Shown one piece after another: positions 22,816-33,160 of a DNA stretch of 64,000 nucleotides. The notes under the pieces are model-generated. The model saw only the letters and a program-made list of their open reading frames with translations. It was not told where the DNA came from and did no database searches. The translations under genes were made by a program, and so were the position numbers. Each line of letters begins with the position of its first letter. Position 1 is the stretch's first letter. This DNA is from Piezodorus guildinii (taxonomy: Eukaryota > Arthropoda > Insecta > Hemiptera > Pentatomidae): positions 27,702,641-27,766,640 of the forward strand of contig CM041294.1 of the NCBI GenBank assembly GCA_023052935.1. The letters are read 5' to 3'.

Positions 22816-22821
22816 GAGTTA

Positions 22822-23043
22822 ATGTCTTCATTGATTTTTCCTCTCTGGGTCGCTGAAGATCTGAGAATATTTTCTCATCTTTCTGTGGTCCACGTCTTCT
22901 TCGATGATAATCTAATTAGGGATTTCTGTGATGTGCCGCCTCCGCTCATCCAGAATATCTCTATCATCCGTGAGGAGCTCATTAAGCTAGGTATAATTAG
23001 AAACAGCTGCAGAAAAGCGGAATTGTTCCTAATGTTGAATTAA
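22822..23043 (+). other. unassigned 73-codon frame
   Basis: ATG-initiated frame with mixed composition (segments FFDDNLIRDFCDVPPPLIQN and REELIKLGII). I cannot assign a domain. It could be a transposase or LINE shard, or chance. Confidence 0.2.
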
Positions 23044-23235
23044 TTTTGACTGTTTTCTGACTACAAGAGGAACCGCTGTGTTATATAATTATTTTAAAAT
23101 TAAATAAACCTTATATTAATTAGCTAAATAAATTAAAGATGCTAATTATGCATGATATCAATAACATATAATAATAATAATAATGCTTCAAATAATATTC
23201 TTAAACTTTAGATTAATTGTACAAATCGATTCAAT
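23044..23235. other. no feature recognised
   Basis: AT-rich gap with a short ATA-rich stretch. Confidence 0.3.
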
Positions 23236-24531
23236 AATTGAGACGCTGAGTTCTAAAAGGTACTAAAGGACATTTCTTTCAAAGTTGATATTTTCACATA
23301 TTTGTATTGTAATGGCTTATTTTTATTTATATCCGTTATCAAATTTTATCTAAAAAACATGAAAATTAAAAAGTATTTAAAAATTGCCTTTCATTCCAAA
23401 AGGTACTAAATCCACATTTTATTTCATTCCAAAAGGTATTATATCCATGTTTCGTTCCAAAAGGTACTATGTCCTATGTAAACAGATATAACCTTTCCTT
23501 TCATTTCCTTCCAAAAGGTACTATATTTCCTACTATACGGCAGAAGGACCTAACCCCGTAACATATCACCATTAATTTATTGTTTTCATCATTTTATGCA
23601 TTTTTATTGATCACTGATTTTAACATAATAATCAGTTTTTAGGCTATTTGAAACAAATTAGTTGCGTCTCTTTGGTTCTTTAAGGTTGTCAATTAGATTA
23701 AGTTTTTTCATAGTATTTCTTCATGCAACAACATAAATTTGGTTTAAAATTGTTTAGAAACTCACATTTTAATAGAAAAATGGTATTTGATGCAGCAAAT
23801 AGGTGGAATTAGCATTCCACGAAACTTGCTAAATATGTGAAGAAAATCTGTGCCTGATCTAACTTAGTAGTCGATTTTTTTATGTTAAATAAAAGCTCAA
23901 AACTTATTATTTATCCAGTATCTATGGTTAAATATTGTTTACACGTCGTTAATAATATAGTTAAATTTGCTAATTTCACACAAATAGTAAATACAAGTTC
24001 AAAATAAAATTTCATAATTACATACTTTCTTATAATAGTGCCATAAATAGATAAATAGTCCTTTAAATATTCACTTTCTTTATAAATAATAGATAATCAA
24101 TGTAATTAAACAACAAAGAAAGATATTTCCAAGACGGAGAATAAGGAAATTTTCAAAACTTAGTAATTAACGATATAAAGACGTATAGTTATCGGTAATG
24201 TTGTATCAGGAAAGTTAAAGTGACTGTTACCAACTTGTCGCACGTTACATTCTTCCAAAAAGTACTATATCCCTTTTAATTCTTTCCAAAAAGTACTATA
24301 TCCATGTTTCGTTTCAAAAAGTACTATATCCAAATTATATTGTTTAAAATCATCGGAAAAGTGCAATAATTTGGAAAAATGAGTTAGCAATACACTTAAA
24401 AATCAATTTTTTATTATAATAAAAAAAGATCACATAAATTGGTCCAATAATAATAAATGACAGATTTTCGCATTTCCTGTAAAAAAATTTAATTTGGACA
24501 TATTACCTTTTAGAAACCAACGTCTCAATTG
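23236..24531 (-). mobile_element. 1.3-kb TIR element with internal iterons (MITE-L), second copy
   Basis: Inverted relative to the copy at 7866-9165. Left TIR AATTGAGACGCTGAGTTCTA (two changes), right TIR ending CAACGTCTCAATTG at 24531. Iterons of the form TTCCAAAAGGTACTATATCC or variants occur near 23397, 23433, 23456, 23507, 24255, 24283 and 24315, matching the other copy in number and spacing. It carries many scattered differences from it, so neither copy is recent. No ORF. Confidence 0.75.
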
Positions 24532-24894
24532 TAGAAAATATATCATACTTGCATTCTCCGGCTAATATTTACTTTCATTTCAAGTTATAAAAGGAATCCC
24601 AAATTTGAACCCAGATGTGAAAATATTATTATTTATTCTTCCATAATTATTTATTCTGCTTGTTCCGCTGTGGTTTAAAGACTTGAAACCCCACTGTTGG
24701 GGGAGGAAAGCCTGTCGATTGAGTGAAAAAATGAAAAATTTCTTCAACCACTTGAAGGTCTGGTTCAGTGAAAATCCAGAAATATGAGGGTTCAAAGTAG
24801 GTATAATTTAATTATTATAATAACTTATTATTGGTAAAATTGCAATGATAGTAGAAGAAAAGTTCATTTTTAAGTAACGGTTTCCAATTATTTT
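24532..24894. other. no feature recognised
   Basis: A 71-codon minus frame at 24580-24795 has no recognisable domain. Confidence 0.3.
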
Positions 24895-25395
24895 GACCCG
24901 CCGCTATAGGCTGCTTCAACACTTACTAGACTAACGGTCAAACCTTCTTCTGAACTACAAACGGCTCATCTACATGACTATTATAAGACCAATCTGGATT
25001 TACGGAGTGGAGCTTTGGGGTTTTATTAAACCATCAAATTCTTCCCGCTCCAATCCTTACAATCCAAATCCTTCGTAAAATCCTCAACGCTCCTTACTTT
25101 GTCACGAATAAACTTATCCATAAAGACCTTAATGTTCCCTTTGTTACTGATTTGGCCCGGACCAGGTATCAATCCTTTCATGACAAACTCCATTCTCACT
25201 CTAACCCACTAGTTTCAATCCTTATTTTTACTCAATATCCTCGAGCCCTGAAAGGAATGGCCCGGGACTCTAGTTTAGAATATTTTCAATGGAAGCTCTC
25301 TATGTTTATCATGTCATTATATTATATAACACATCACATTTACTTGATGTATTTTTGTTAATACAGTTGTAAATACCAATAAAATGATTAAAAAA
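24895..25395 (+). pseudogene. Jockey-clade LINE 3' end
   Basis: Starts mid-thumb (RLLQH.L then YKRLIYMTIIRPIWIYGVEL, WGFIKPSNSSR) and continues with shifts to the 3' UTR, ending CAGTTGTAAATACCAATAAA plus an A run near 25395. 5'-truncated and frameshifted. Confidence 0.75.
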
Positions 25396-26015
25396 AAATA
25401 ATATTTTGAACTATGCTTTTTTTTTTCATAATGAGAATTCTTTCTATGTTTTGTCTATTATTTTGAATTATTTTCAAGAGACACCTTGAAAAATATTAAG
25501 ATGGATAATAACAATAATAGAATATAGTTATAAAAAATGCGTATATTTATTATTTATTTCTGTCGTTTTTTCAAGTTTATGTAGTTGTAATTGTTCTAAA
25601 CATTTTCTATTTTTTTCCCTTCATATATTGGTGTTGATTGAATTAAATTATGTACTGAAAAATATATAAAGTATTTTGTTCAAACGTTTGTTTGAAAAAT
25701 TGTTAAATGAGTAGGCTCGTAGTAGATGTAAGTTAAATTTTTTTTTTTTTAATATTTTGATAAAAATTAAAAAATAATATTATACTGATTCAAATAAAGA
25801 AAAATTGTAGTAGTGTTATATAATTATTTGTGTGCCATTGTTTTTATTTCATTTTTGAAATTCTATCAAATTTCGGATGTTAATTACTCATCACTTTTAG
25901 GACAAATACATAATTGCATGAATTTACAAATCCCAAAAGCTCAGCTATGGCATTAAAATTTGATTCGCCATTATTTTGATACGTTTAAGTTGTTTTGTTT
26001 TTTTTTTATGTTTTT
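25396..26015. other. no feature recognised
   Basis: Very AT-rich. No assignable frame or repeat. Confidence 0.3.
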
Positions 26016-26774
26016 ACTTTCACTTACTATATATAGTAAGGGAAAGTATTGCGATCGTGAACATTTTCGAATTCCAGTTTTCAACGGAAATACACATTTT
26101 AGGGTCCCCTGAGTCCAAATAACCAAGTCCCGCAAAAAGGTCTGTGTGTGTGTGGAAACGAAATTTCATAATAGAGACAACTATACGCCGGAGACGTTTT
26201 TACGATTTTCTCAAAAACAGATCCGATTATTTTGATTAAACTCGCTATATCGATGTAAAATACAATAGTCTATAATAGCATGTAGGTTTCATTCTGATTA
26301 AAATAGTCTGACAGGGTATAAATGCCGATATTTTAAATTTTCTTCTTCTAAAGTACCTTTAATTTTTTATATTCTATATAATATAATATATAATATAAAG
26401 CTAAATATGCACGTTGAGCTAATTTGAAAAAAAAAAAACTAAAGGAGAAAACTAAAAAAATATATTTTTAATGCATTTTTTTTGTTTTTGAACATAAGAA
26501 CAGTAATATACATGTATGATATACCGTTGGAAAGCTTGAGCTTTCAGAAAAAATATTATCTCATACACAAGCTTTTAAAAGTTAATAGAGAGTGATAAAA
26601 TGTCGATAAATCGAAGTGATTGTTTTAGATAATAATACAATCGATTTTTTAATAAAACACATAAAAATTCCACTTAATTAATTCTTTAATGGTTTCACTC
26701 ATTTTATCTCTAACTGTATTTGAAAATCGGTTTTAAAAACGGAGATAATTGAAAGCGTTTGTTGCCCGCACCAG
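26016..26774 (-). mobile_element. HLN element with both termini and a ~100-bp internal deletion
   Basis: Perfect-looking 3' hairpin (ACTTTCACTTACTATATATA, GTAAGGGAAAG), CGATCGTGAACATTTTCG, (GT)n. It then skips part of the GGTAAGTCC... and TCATCAAAATGAG segments. 5' terminus at 26774. Confidence 0.8.
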
Positions 26775-27032
26775 ATTTTTTTATAGCGTTTTACTTTACA
26801 TACTATCGGACAAAAAACGTATGAGTTTTAGTAGAACATGACATCATTTCATGTATTTTTCCATGTTTTATCAAAACCCATTAGTTTCAATATAGCAAGT
26901 GAGCTCTGCCCTTTGAAAACGAAGGATTGTAATATGAGAAGCTTTTAGGGCCTATCCTGAAATGAAGTGATTCCGGGAAGCGTTGGGGGGAAAAAAAAAC
27001 ATTATATTTTTATTTATAAAAGTTCAGAGTTT
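26775..27032. other. no feature recognised
   Basis: Short gap between two HLN copies in the same orientation. Confidence 0.3.
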
Positions 27033-27679
27033 TACTTTCTATTACATATATATGCAACGTATAATAAAGGAAAGTATTGCGATCGTGAAAATTTTCGAAT
27101 TCCAGTTTTCAACAGAAATACACGTTTTAGGATCGCCTGAGTCCAAATGGTCTAGTTCCGCAAAAAGGTCTGTTTGTGTCAGTGTGTGGTAACTCCAGCC
27201 CGTAAACGAAGAGCCACTTTATACCATGCATTTTGCACCTTTTACGATTTTTTCAAAACGTCTCTAACGATTTTAATTAAACTCACATTGCGATTGAAAT
27301 AGTCTGACAGAGCTCAAATGACAAAATTCTAAATTTTCTTCCTCTAAAGTACGTTTAATTTTGTGCATTTAATGCAAATAACCATATTATTACCATTGAT
27401 GAGTAACAGATAAAATATAAGTTGAACTAATTCGATATCCAGCTAATGAATAAAACTAAAAATATAGTTAAATGCTTAAGAACAGTTTTTTTTTGTTTTT
27501 AAACATCAGAACAGTAATATACATGTATAATATACACCGTTGGAAAGCTAAAGATTTTAGAAAAAATTTTATCTTATACACAAACTTGTAAAAGTTAATA
27601 AGGTGTGATAAAAAGCGGATAAAACTAACTAATTCTTTAAAAAAAAAAAAAATATATATATATAGAGATATATTTTTTT

Positions 27680-27962
27680 TTTCGATTGGCGCGACAGGCC
27701 ATGGATGTCCTTGGCCGCGCGGTATGGTTTATATTCCACACCGCGATACTCGATGACATTTTATAGGATAGGGTCATCACTCCCTAATCCTATTTTTGTG
27801 GGTGGCAACCAATTACCTGACGGGTCCCACATACCCGGGGGAGATTGTGAGTGAATCCCCATTTATTTGTATGCTTGAAAAAAGTCCTCCTGGGACTGGG
27901 ATTCGAATTCACAACTTCAACGTGGCAGGCTAGCGTGCTAACCACTCAGCCACGGGCTCCTC
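27680..27962 (-). mobile_element. SINE-B nested in HLN
   Basis: Reverse copy: the left end GGCGCGACAGGCCATGG is the SINE-B 3' region. The right end holds the complement of the B box (GATTCGAATTC) and A box (GCTAACCACTCAGCCACGGG). AT tracts on both sides obscure a target duplication. Confidence 0.8.
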
Positions 27963-27968
27963 TAAAAA

Positions 27969-27976
<8 letters not shown>

Positions 27977-28051
<75 letters not shown>
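27977..28051. repeat. (AT)n microsatellite
   Basis: About 37 AT dinucleotides abutting the SINE-B head. Confidence 0.95.
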
Positions 28052-28053
<2 letters not shown>

Positions 28054-28143
28054 CACTCATTTTTATCTCTATCTGTATTTGAAATTTCTTTAATTGATTT
28101 TAAAAACGGAGGTAAGTGAAAAGCGTGTTATGCTCACACCAGA

Positions 28144-28714
28144 TTTTTTTACATTGAAGGTAAAATAAAATTAAACAATAATACCAAAGAATGTTTCATT
28201 TTGGTATTTACTAACAATCGCTCTTTTGTAATAAAGTAGTTATTTTTGACCGTTCGACAGTGCAATAAGGGCCAAGTCTTTGGTTGGCACTCTTTATGAA
28301 ACTATAAATATTACTCTTTATTATGTATAAATATAATAGGGGTATATTGATTAATGGACTGCTAATTACTTCCTATGGGAATTCTGAAAATGATAGATTG
28401 GTGCTATAGAACCCTTCTTTGTTAAGCTCTCGTTATTTTAGTGTTTTAATCAGGCCCCTATTCTCAGTAAAAAAACAAAAGACGACCTATAGCGTCTTTT
28501 TTATCAGTAGAGAATCGTGTTGAGGCCTTTTAATTAGAGGTTAATGATCATGGAAACTACCAAGGGCTAAGGTTCGTGATCGATGCGTCACGCGATGGTA
28601 CCAGTCCCATCAGCAAACCTTTCGAAATTCTACCGTTTTATTATTTCGAGAGGAGGAAAGGTTTCTAACAACGAACAATCAATAAATAAATAAATACTGG
28701 TAAACATGTTTTTT
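28144..28714. other. unassigned; contains a ~70-bp imperfect inverted repeat
   Basis: At about 28460-28532, AGGCCCCTATTCTCAGTAAA and AAAAGACG pair with CGTCTTTTTT and CAGTAGAGAATCG...GAGGCCT to give a long imperfect hairpin. No protein frame. Confidence 0.4.
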
Positions 28715-29261
28715 ACTTTCACTTACTTATATATGATATATATAGTAAGGAAAAGTATTAAAAGTAAGTATCGTGAAAATTTTCCAATTCCAGTTTTCCC
28801 CGAAAATACATGTTTTAGGGTCCCCTGAGTCCAAAAGTCCCTCAAAAAGTGTACATATGTGTGGTAACTCCCGAAAAGTTCTATGAAACTGAAATTTCAA
28901 ATTTAAGACAACTATTTGCCCGGGATGTTACATCAACTTTTTCATCAAAATCAACTAACCAGAAGAGCCACTATATACTACGCATTTTAAACTTTTTACG
29001 ATTTTCCCAAAACAGCTCTAACGATTTTTATTAAACTCTTAATATCTATGTAAGATTTGATGGGCTTTAATATCATGTAGGTTTCATTCTGATTGAAATA
29101 GTCCGACCGGGCTTAAATGCCTATATTTTAAATTTACTTTCTCTAAAGTACCTTTCATTTTGTAAATAATAAAAATTAACAACATAATCTTGTTATCAAC
29201 GATAAAAAAGTTAAATATATAATTAATTATTAATATATAATTATTTAAAAAGTTAAATATA

Positions 29262-29330
29262 TAAAAGAAATTTACTTGTTGTATTACTTGTTATACAGTT
29301 GTAAATTCCAATAAATAAATACTTAAAAAA
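29262..29330 (+). mobile_element. Jockey-clade LINE tail
   Basis: ACTTGTTATACAGTTGTAAA then TTCCAATAAATAAAT and A run, the shared 3' end of the Jockey copies at 25395 and 59815. Severely 5'-truncated. Confidence 0.65.
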
Positions 29331-29383
29331 TAATATATATATATATATATTGTTTGATCAGTTCTCGACTGTTGATAATTTAA

Positions 29384-29490
29384 GTTTGTGTTGTTCTTAG
29401 GTTGCAGTCAATGAATAAGAAACTATTTGCCTATAAGACAACTATATAAAATTGTTTATTCATTGACTGCAACTAAGAACAACACAAACT

Positions 29491-29491
<1 letters not shown>
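29384..29491. repeat. inverted repeat, 36-bp arms
   Basis: AAGTTTGTGTTGTTCTTAGG with TTGCAGTCAATGAATAA is mirrored at about 29456-29491 with one base gap. The loop is about 37 bp and repeats GCCTATAAGACAACTAT. It is flanked by (AT)n on both sides. The TTAGGTTGCAGTC word also occurs at 59826, so it belongs to a dispersed family. Confidence 0.6.
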
Positions 29492-29552
<61 letters not shown>

Positions 29553-29605
29553 AACGAAGTCGATCTCTAACTAAAGGAGAAAACTGCAAAAATATGTTTT
29601 TAATG

Positions 29606-29672
29606 CAGTTTTTCGAACCCAGCACCCGGAGAACAGTAGACTAGTGCTCTATCCACTAGCCCACGCCACTTC
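29606..29672 (-). mobile_element. tRNA-like SINE head (third type)
   Basis: The reverse complement has a tRNA-like module GTGGGCTAGTGGATAGAGCA ... GGGTGCTGGGTTCGAA, different from SINE-A and SINE-B heads. No body could be followed. It could be a SINE-C relic or a tRNA pseudogene. Confidence 0.4.
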
Positions 29673-29716
29673 CGGCGTTGAGTTTGTTAGCTGGACGTTG
29701 ATAATCAAATTATGAA

Positions 29717-30381
29717 ATTAGTCCGGGTGGTGGTCTGTAAAATAATCAATTAAACGGTTTTAACTCAATATTTATTGTCTGCCAACGTTTCGACACCTAT
29801 TGTGGGTCATCATCAGGGCGAATTGAGACGTTGATTTCCAAAAGGTACTAAAGGACATTTTTTACGAAATTGATTTTTCTACATATTTGTATTCTCATCA
29901 TTTAGTTTTATCTAAATATTTTATTTGATGTTATCTAATGAATTCTCAAGTCCTTAAAAAACGCGATTCAGAAATGCGGTCATTTTCTAAAAGTACTAAT
30001 TACGCATTTATTTTCGTTCCAAATCATTCTAAATAAATTCATTTCATAACTTTAATATGGCTTTATTAATATAGTAAAGAAATAATTCTAGGTTTCAATG
30101 CAAAAAGAATCAAATTAGCTGGTTTAATAATATAGTAATGAGAGATTTTCGCGCTTTCTGTAAAATTTCCTAGAATGGATTTAGAACCTTTTGGAAATCA
30201 ACGTCTCAATTGTAGGCGGGATCTGGCAACCAAATAATATATATTTATTTAAGGTTGTCTGATCCCACCTATAATATGCCCTGATGATGACCTACAATAG
30301 GGGTCGAAACGTTGGCAGACAATAAATATTGAGTTAAAACTGTTTAATTGGTTATTTTACCGACCACCACCCGGACTAATT
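29717..30381. repeat. foldback repeat FB2 with hammerhead-like arms, split by a MITE
   Basis: The left arm 29717-29820 (ATTAGTCCGGGTGGTGGTC ... GCCAACGTTTCGACACCTAT, TCATCATCAGGGCG) is mirrored by 30270-30381 (ATGCCCTGATGATGACCTAC, GGTCGAAACGTTGGCAGACA ... CCACCCGGACTAAT). Between them lie the MITE (29821-30212) and a smaller inverted repeat (TAGGCGGGATCTGGCAACC / GGTTGTCTGATCCCACCTA) that was the original tip. It is the same type as FB4 at 45146-45407. Confidence 0.7.
29821..30212 (-). mobile_element. MITE-S copy inserted in FB2
   Basis: 392 bp, TIRs AATTGAGACGTTGATTTCCA and GGAAATCAACGTCTCAATTG, noncoding. It sits exactly between the arms of FB2. The outer boundary of the giant palindrome falls inside this copy (30021). 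Confidence 0.8.
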
Positions 30382-32549
30382 ACTTCCTTTGATTTTTTTT
30401 GTTTATCAAAACCATTTTAATATATTTTTTGTTTTTAAAAATTATTTATGATACATATGCAATATATTTATTATATGAGGTATATTTTTCTTGAATACGA
30501 AAGAATATATCATCGTTAAATTCGAGGTAAGATACATGATTAGAATATACGTATCAAATGTTCTCATCAATTCATGCAAACATCAGTCCATTTATCAAAA
30601 CAAATAGGAGTATCTATTTTCTCTGTTTCACGTTTCCATTTGATAATCCGGTTTATCATCTCGTTCTTTCACGATTCATAACTAAACTCTTTTTTCATAC
30701 AGAAAATAAAACGGCACAAAAGTTAATAAAAATAAAGTATATTTTTCGAAGTATGGTTTAGTGCAGGTAGTATTAGTAATAAAGTATTTTCTATTTTATA
30801 ACAGAAAGGTTTTAAAGCATTTATATGTGGAGTCAGCAAAAAAACAAAAATGTCTTTAGTCAAAATATTTAAGTTTCATGATGTAATGTTAGTTTACATC
30901 CTTTCAAAAATTTACGAAATAAGGACGGGCTCTTTTACATGAATAGGGTCATCATAATTTTTCTTGGCTTGGAGTCAATTCATATGAGATTTTCTGAAAG
31001 TGTTTAACAGCCAGAATGATTGGTATGGCAGTAAACCAAGCAGTGCTATTTCAAAACTATATTTTAGAGAGAGGAGTAATGTTTGCTAATAAAAATGGGA
31101 GAAATCCTTAAAATGCCTCTTATAAGCATGTTTGTTTAACGAAAAGTTTTGACGTTCCTACTGTAAATTATGGCATTCACTTTGAAACATTGGAATATGT
31201 TCAAGTACATTCAAATTTCAATTTCAAAAATTCGTTATTATTTTTTTAAATTTTAATTGATGCTGGGATTAAATAGCATCATCATGGTACTCTAGTTAAT
31301 AATGTTGATCTCACTCAGTGCACATCAGTTCCTGTTTTAGCCGGTTCGTGATGTTAATGATTCAAGTACAACAGTGTCCCAAGCTGAGATGTTAATCAAT
31401 TGACTTGATATGCAAATTCATATCCTTGTATCACTAACTTGAACTGAATCAATTTGCATCCTTTCTCAATTCGAATTCCGGCAACTACGGTTGTTCGAAG
31501 ATGGTAATTTGGCTTTGAATTTGCATGAATGACGAATCCAACCGAGTAAAATATCAGGAGACAAGTAGGCTCGGAAATAAGGTAGAGAGAATGAAAGTTA
31601 AATAATCCTGCTTGTATTGTAACATTGATCTGTGCGTGACAGGTGTATCGAATGTAACGAACACATTGTATAAAGGATAATAATTATTTTGATGGTGGTT
31701 GCTTCATAGCAGGCGAGCCTAACAGCCTCTAGTCCAAAGTATCCAACTATCCTGGGTTCAAGGACTGCAAAATAAAGTCATATTTTATAGAAGTGTGCTT
31801 ATTTAAGTTCGAAGTTCGAAACAGGAAACGTCTTGTATATACAATTGTATTTATCTAAATTGGCAAACCTTCACAGCAGAACTTCTGCAATATTATTCCT
31901 TAGTTTTGTTTTAAGGGCAAAAAACTACGAGTGGTTATTATTGCCCAAAACATCTTCAGAAGACGATTAACTTCCCTAATCGAAAAATAAAATTTAAAAA
32001 AATAAAATAAAATTCGATGAGGAAGATGGTTGGGGGTGCGGTCATAAATTAAAACACACAATTAAAAATAAGCGTTATTTTAATTATGTGCCGACGTTTC
32101 GGCCTACAATGTGGGCCTTCATCAGGGGTGACAACGTGAAAGCTTTGCCTACAGAAGTCTAGAGAAATTAGATGAGGAAGATGGTTGGGGGTGCGGTCAT
32201 AAATTAAAACACACAATTAAAAATAAGCGTTATTTTAATTATGTGCCGACGTTTTGGCCTACAATGTGGGCCTTCATCAGGGGTGACAACGTGAAAGCTT
32301 TGCCTACAGAAGTCTAGAGAAATTAGATGAGGAAGATGGTTGGGGGTGCGGTCATAAATTAAAACACACAATTAAAAATAAGCGTTATTTTAATTATGTG
32401 CCGACGTTTCGGCCTACAATGTGGGCCTTCATCAGGGGTGACAACGTGAAAGCTTTGCCTACAGAAGTCTAGAGAAATTAGATGAGGAAGATGGTTGGGG
32501 GTGCGGTCATAAATTAAAACACACAATTAAAAATAAGCGTTATTTTAAT
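30021..32549. repeat. giant palindrome, left arm (about 2.53 kb)
   Basis: The left arm matches the reverse complement of 32627-35155. Paired coordinates sum to 65176 at every landmark checked (for example the mirrored 67-codon frames 30558-30761 and 34415-34618, and the array edges 32016 and 33160). I saw no difference inside the arms except one base at the outer edge. Contents, outside in: part of a MITE-S, half of FB2, about 1.6 kb of otherwise unique AT-rich DNA (30382-32015) with no credible gene, then the 155-bp array. A weak tRNA-like stretch lies at about 31700-31770. Confidence 0.9.
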
Positions 32550-32614
32550 TATGTGCCGACGTTTCGGCCTACAATGTGGGCCTTCATCAGGGGTAACAAC
32601 GTGAAAGCTTTGCC
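32016..32614 (-). repeat. 155-bp tandem array, left copy (3.9 units), hammerhead-like
   Basis: Units start at 32016, 32171, 32326 and 32481 (exact 155-bp period; the fourth is cut at about 32614). On the minus strand each unit contains CCCTGATGAAGGCC, an 8-9 nt loop, GGCCGAAACGTC, then GGCACATAATT. The CTGATGA...GAAA...GTC order is the core of a type I hammerhead ribozyme with a two-base-pair stem III (ACGT), as reported for Penelope-like elements and animal retrozymes. There is one unpaired A between CTGATGA and stem II, so activity is uncertain. Unit 2 has a C-to-T change (GTTTTGGCC), and unit 4 has GGGGTAACAACG. Confidence 0.75.
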
Positions 32615-32626
32615 TTAACAAAGCTT
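32550..32626. other. palindrome spacer (77 bp)
   Basis: Asymmetric centre: the rest of array unit 4 (through GTGAAAGCTTTGCCT), then TAACAAAGCTTATTAAAATA leading into the right arm. The AAGCTTTGCCTTAACAAAGCTT stretch could itself fold as a small hairpin. Confidence 0.8.
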
Positions 32627-33160
32627 ATTAAAATAACGCTTATTTTTAATTGTGTGTTTTAATTTATGACCGCACCCCCAACCATCTTCCTCATCTAATT
32701 TCTCTAGACTTCTGTAGGCAAAGCTTTCACGTTGTCACCCCTGATGAAGGCCCACATTGTAGGCCGAAACGTCGGCACATAATTAAAATAACGCTTATTT
32801 TTAATTGTGTGTTTTAATTTATGACCGCACCCCCAACCATCTTCCTCATCTAATTTCTCTAGACTTCTGTAGGCAAAGCTTTCACGTTGTCACCCCTGAT
32901 GAAGGCCCACATTGTAGGCCAAAACGTCGGCACATAATTAAAATAACGCTTATTTTTAATTGTGTGTTTTAATTTATGACCGCACCCCCAACCATCTTCC
33001 TCATCTAATTTCTCTAGACTTCTGTAGGCAAAGCTTTCACGTTGTCACCCCTGATGAAGGCCCACATTGTAGGCCGAAACGTCGGCACATAATTAAAATA
33101 ACGCTTATTTTTAATTGTGTGTTTTAATTTATGACCGCACCCCCAACCATCTTCCTCATC
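32627..33160 (+). repeat. 155-bp tandem array, right copy (3.4 units)
   Basis: Reverse complement of units 1-3 and the first 69 bp of unit 4 of the left array; unit ends at 33160, 33005, 32850 and 32695. The CCAAAACG variant occurs in the second unit from the outside, as on the left. Confidence 0.85.

Larger units (their letters stand above)
27033..28143 (-). mobile_element. HLN element interrupted by SINE-B and (AT)n
   Basis: Reverse HLN with an expanded hairpin (TATTACATATATATGCAACG between stems) at 27033 and a 5' terminus at 28143 (variant TGCTCACACCAGA). SINE-B lies at 27680-27962, and an (AT)n tract at 27977-28051 follows it. HLN resumes at about 28052 with TATCACTCATTTTTATCTC. Confidence 0.7.
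28715..29610 (-). mobile_element. HLN element interrupted by other repeats
   Basis: Reverse HLN: hairpin region at 28715 with a tandem stutter (TATATGATATATATAG), interior to about 29255. Then comes a foreign block (Jockey tail 29262-29330, inverted repeat 29384-29491, (AT)n tracts), and HLN resumes at about 29548 (TTGAACGAAGTCGATCTC) to about 29608. The 5' terminus is missing. Confidence 0.65.

Noticed and set aside
27851..28093. 80-codon frame ending in a long Tyr-Ile run
   Set aside because: It runs through the SINE-B body and into an (AT)n tract; the repeat generates the open frame.
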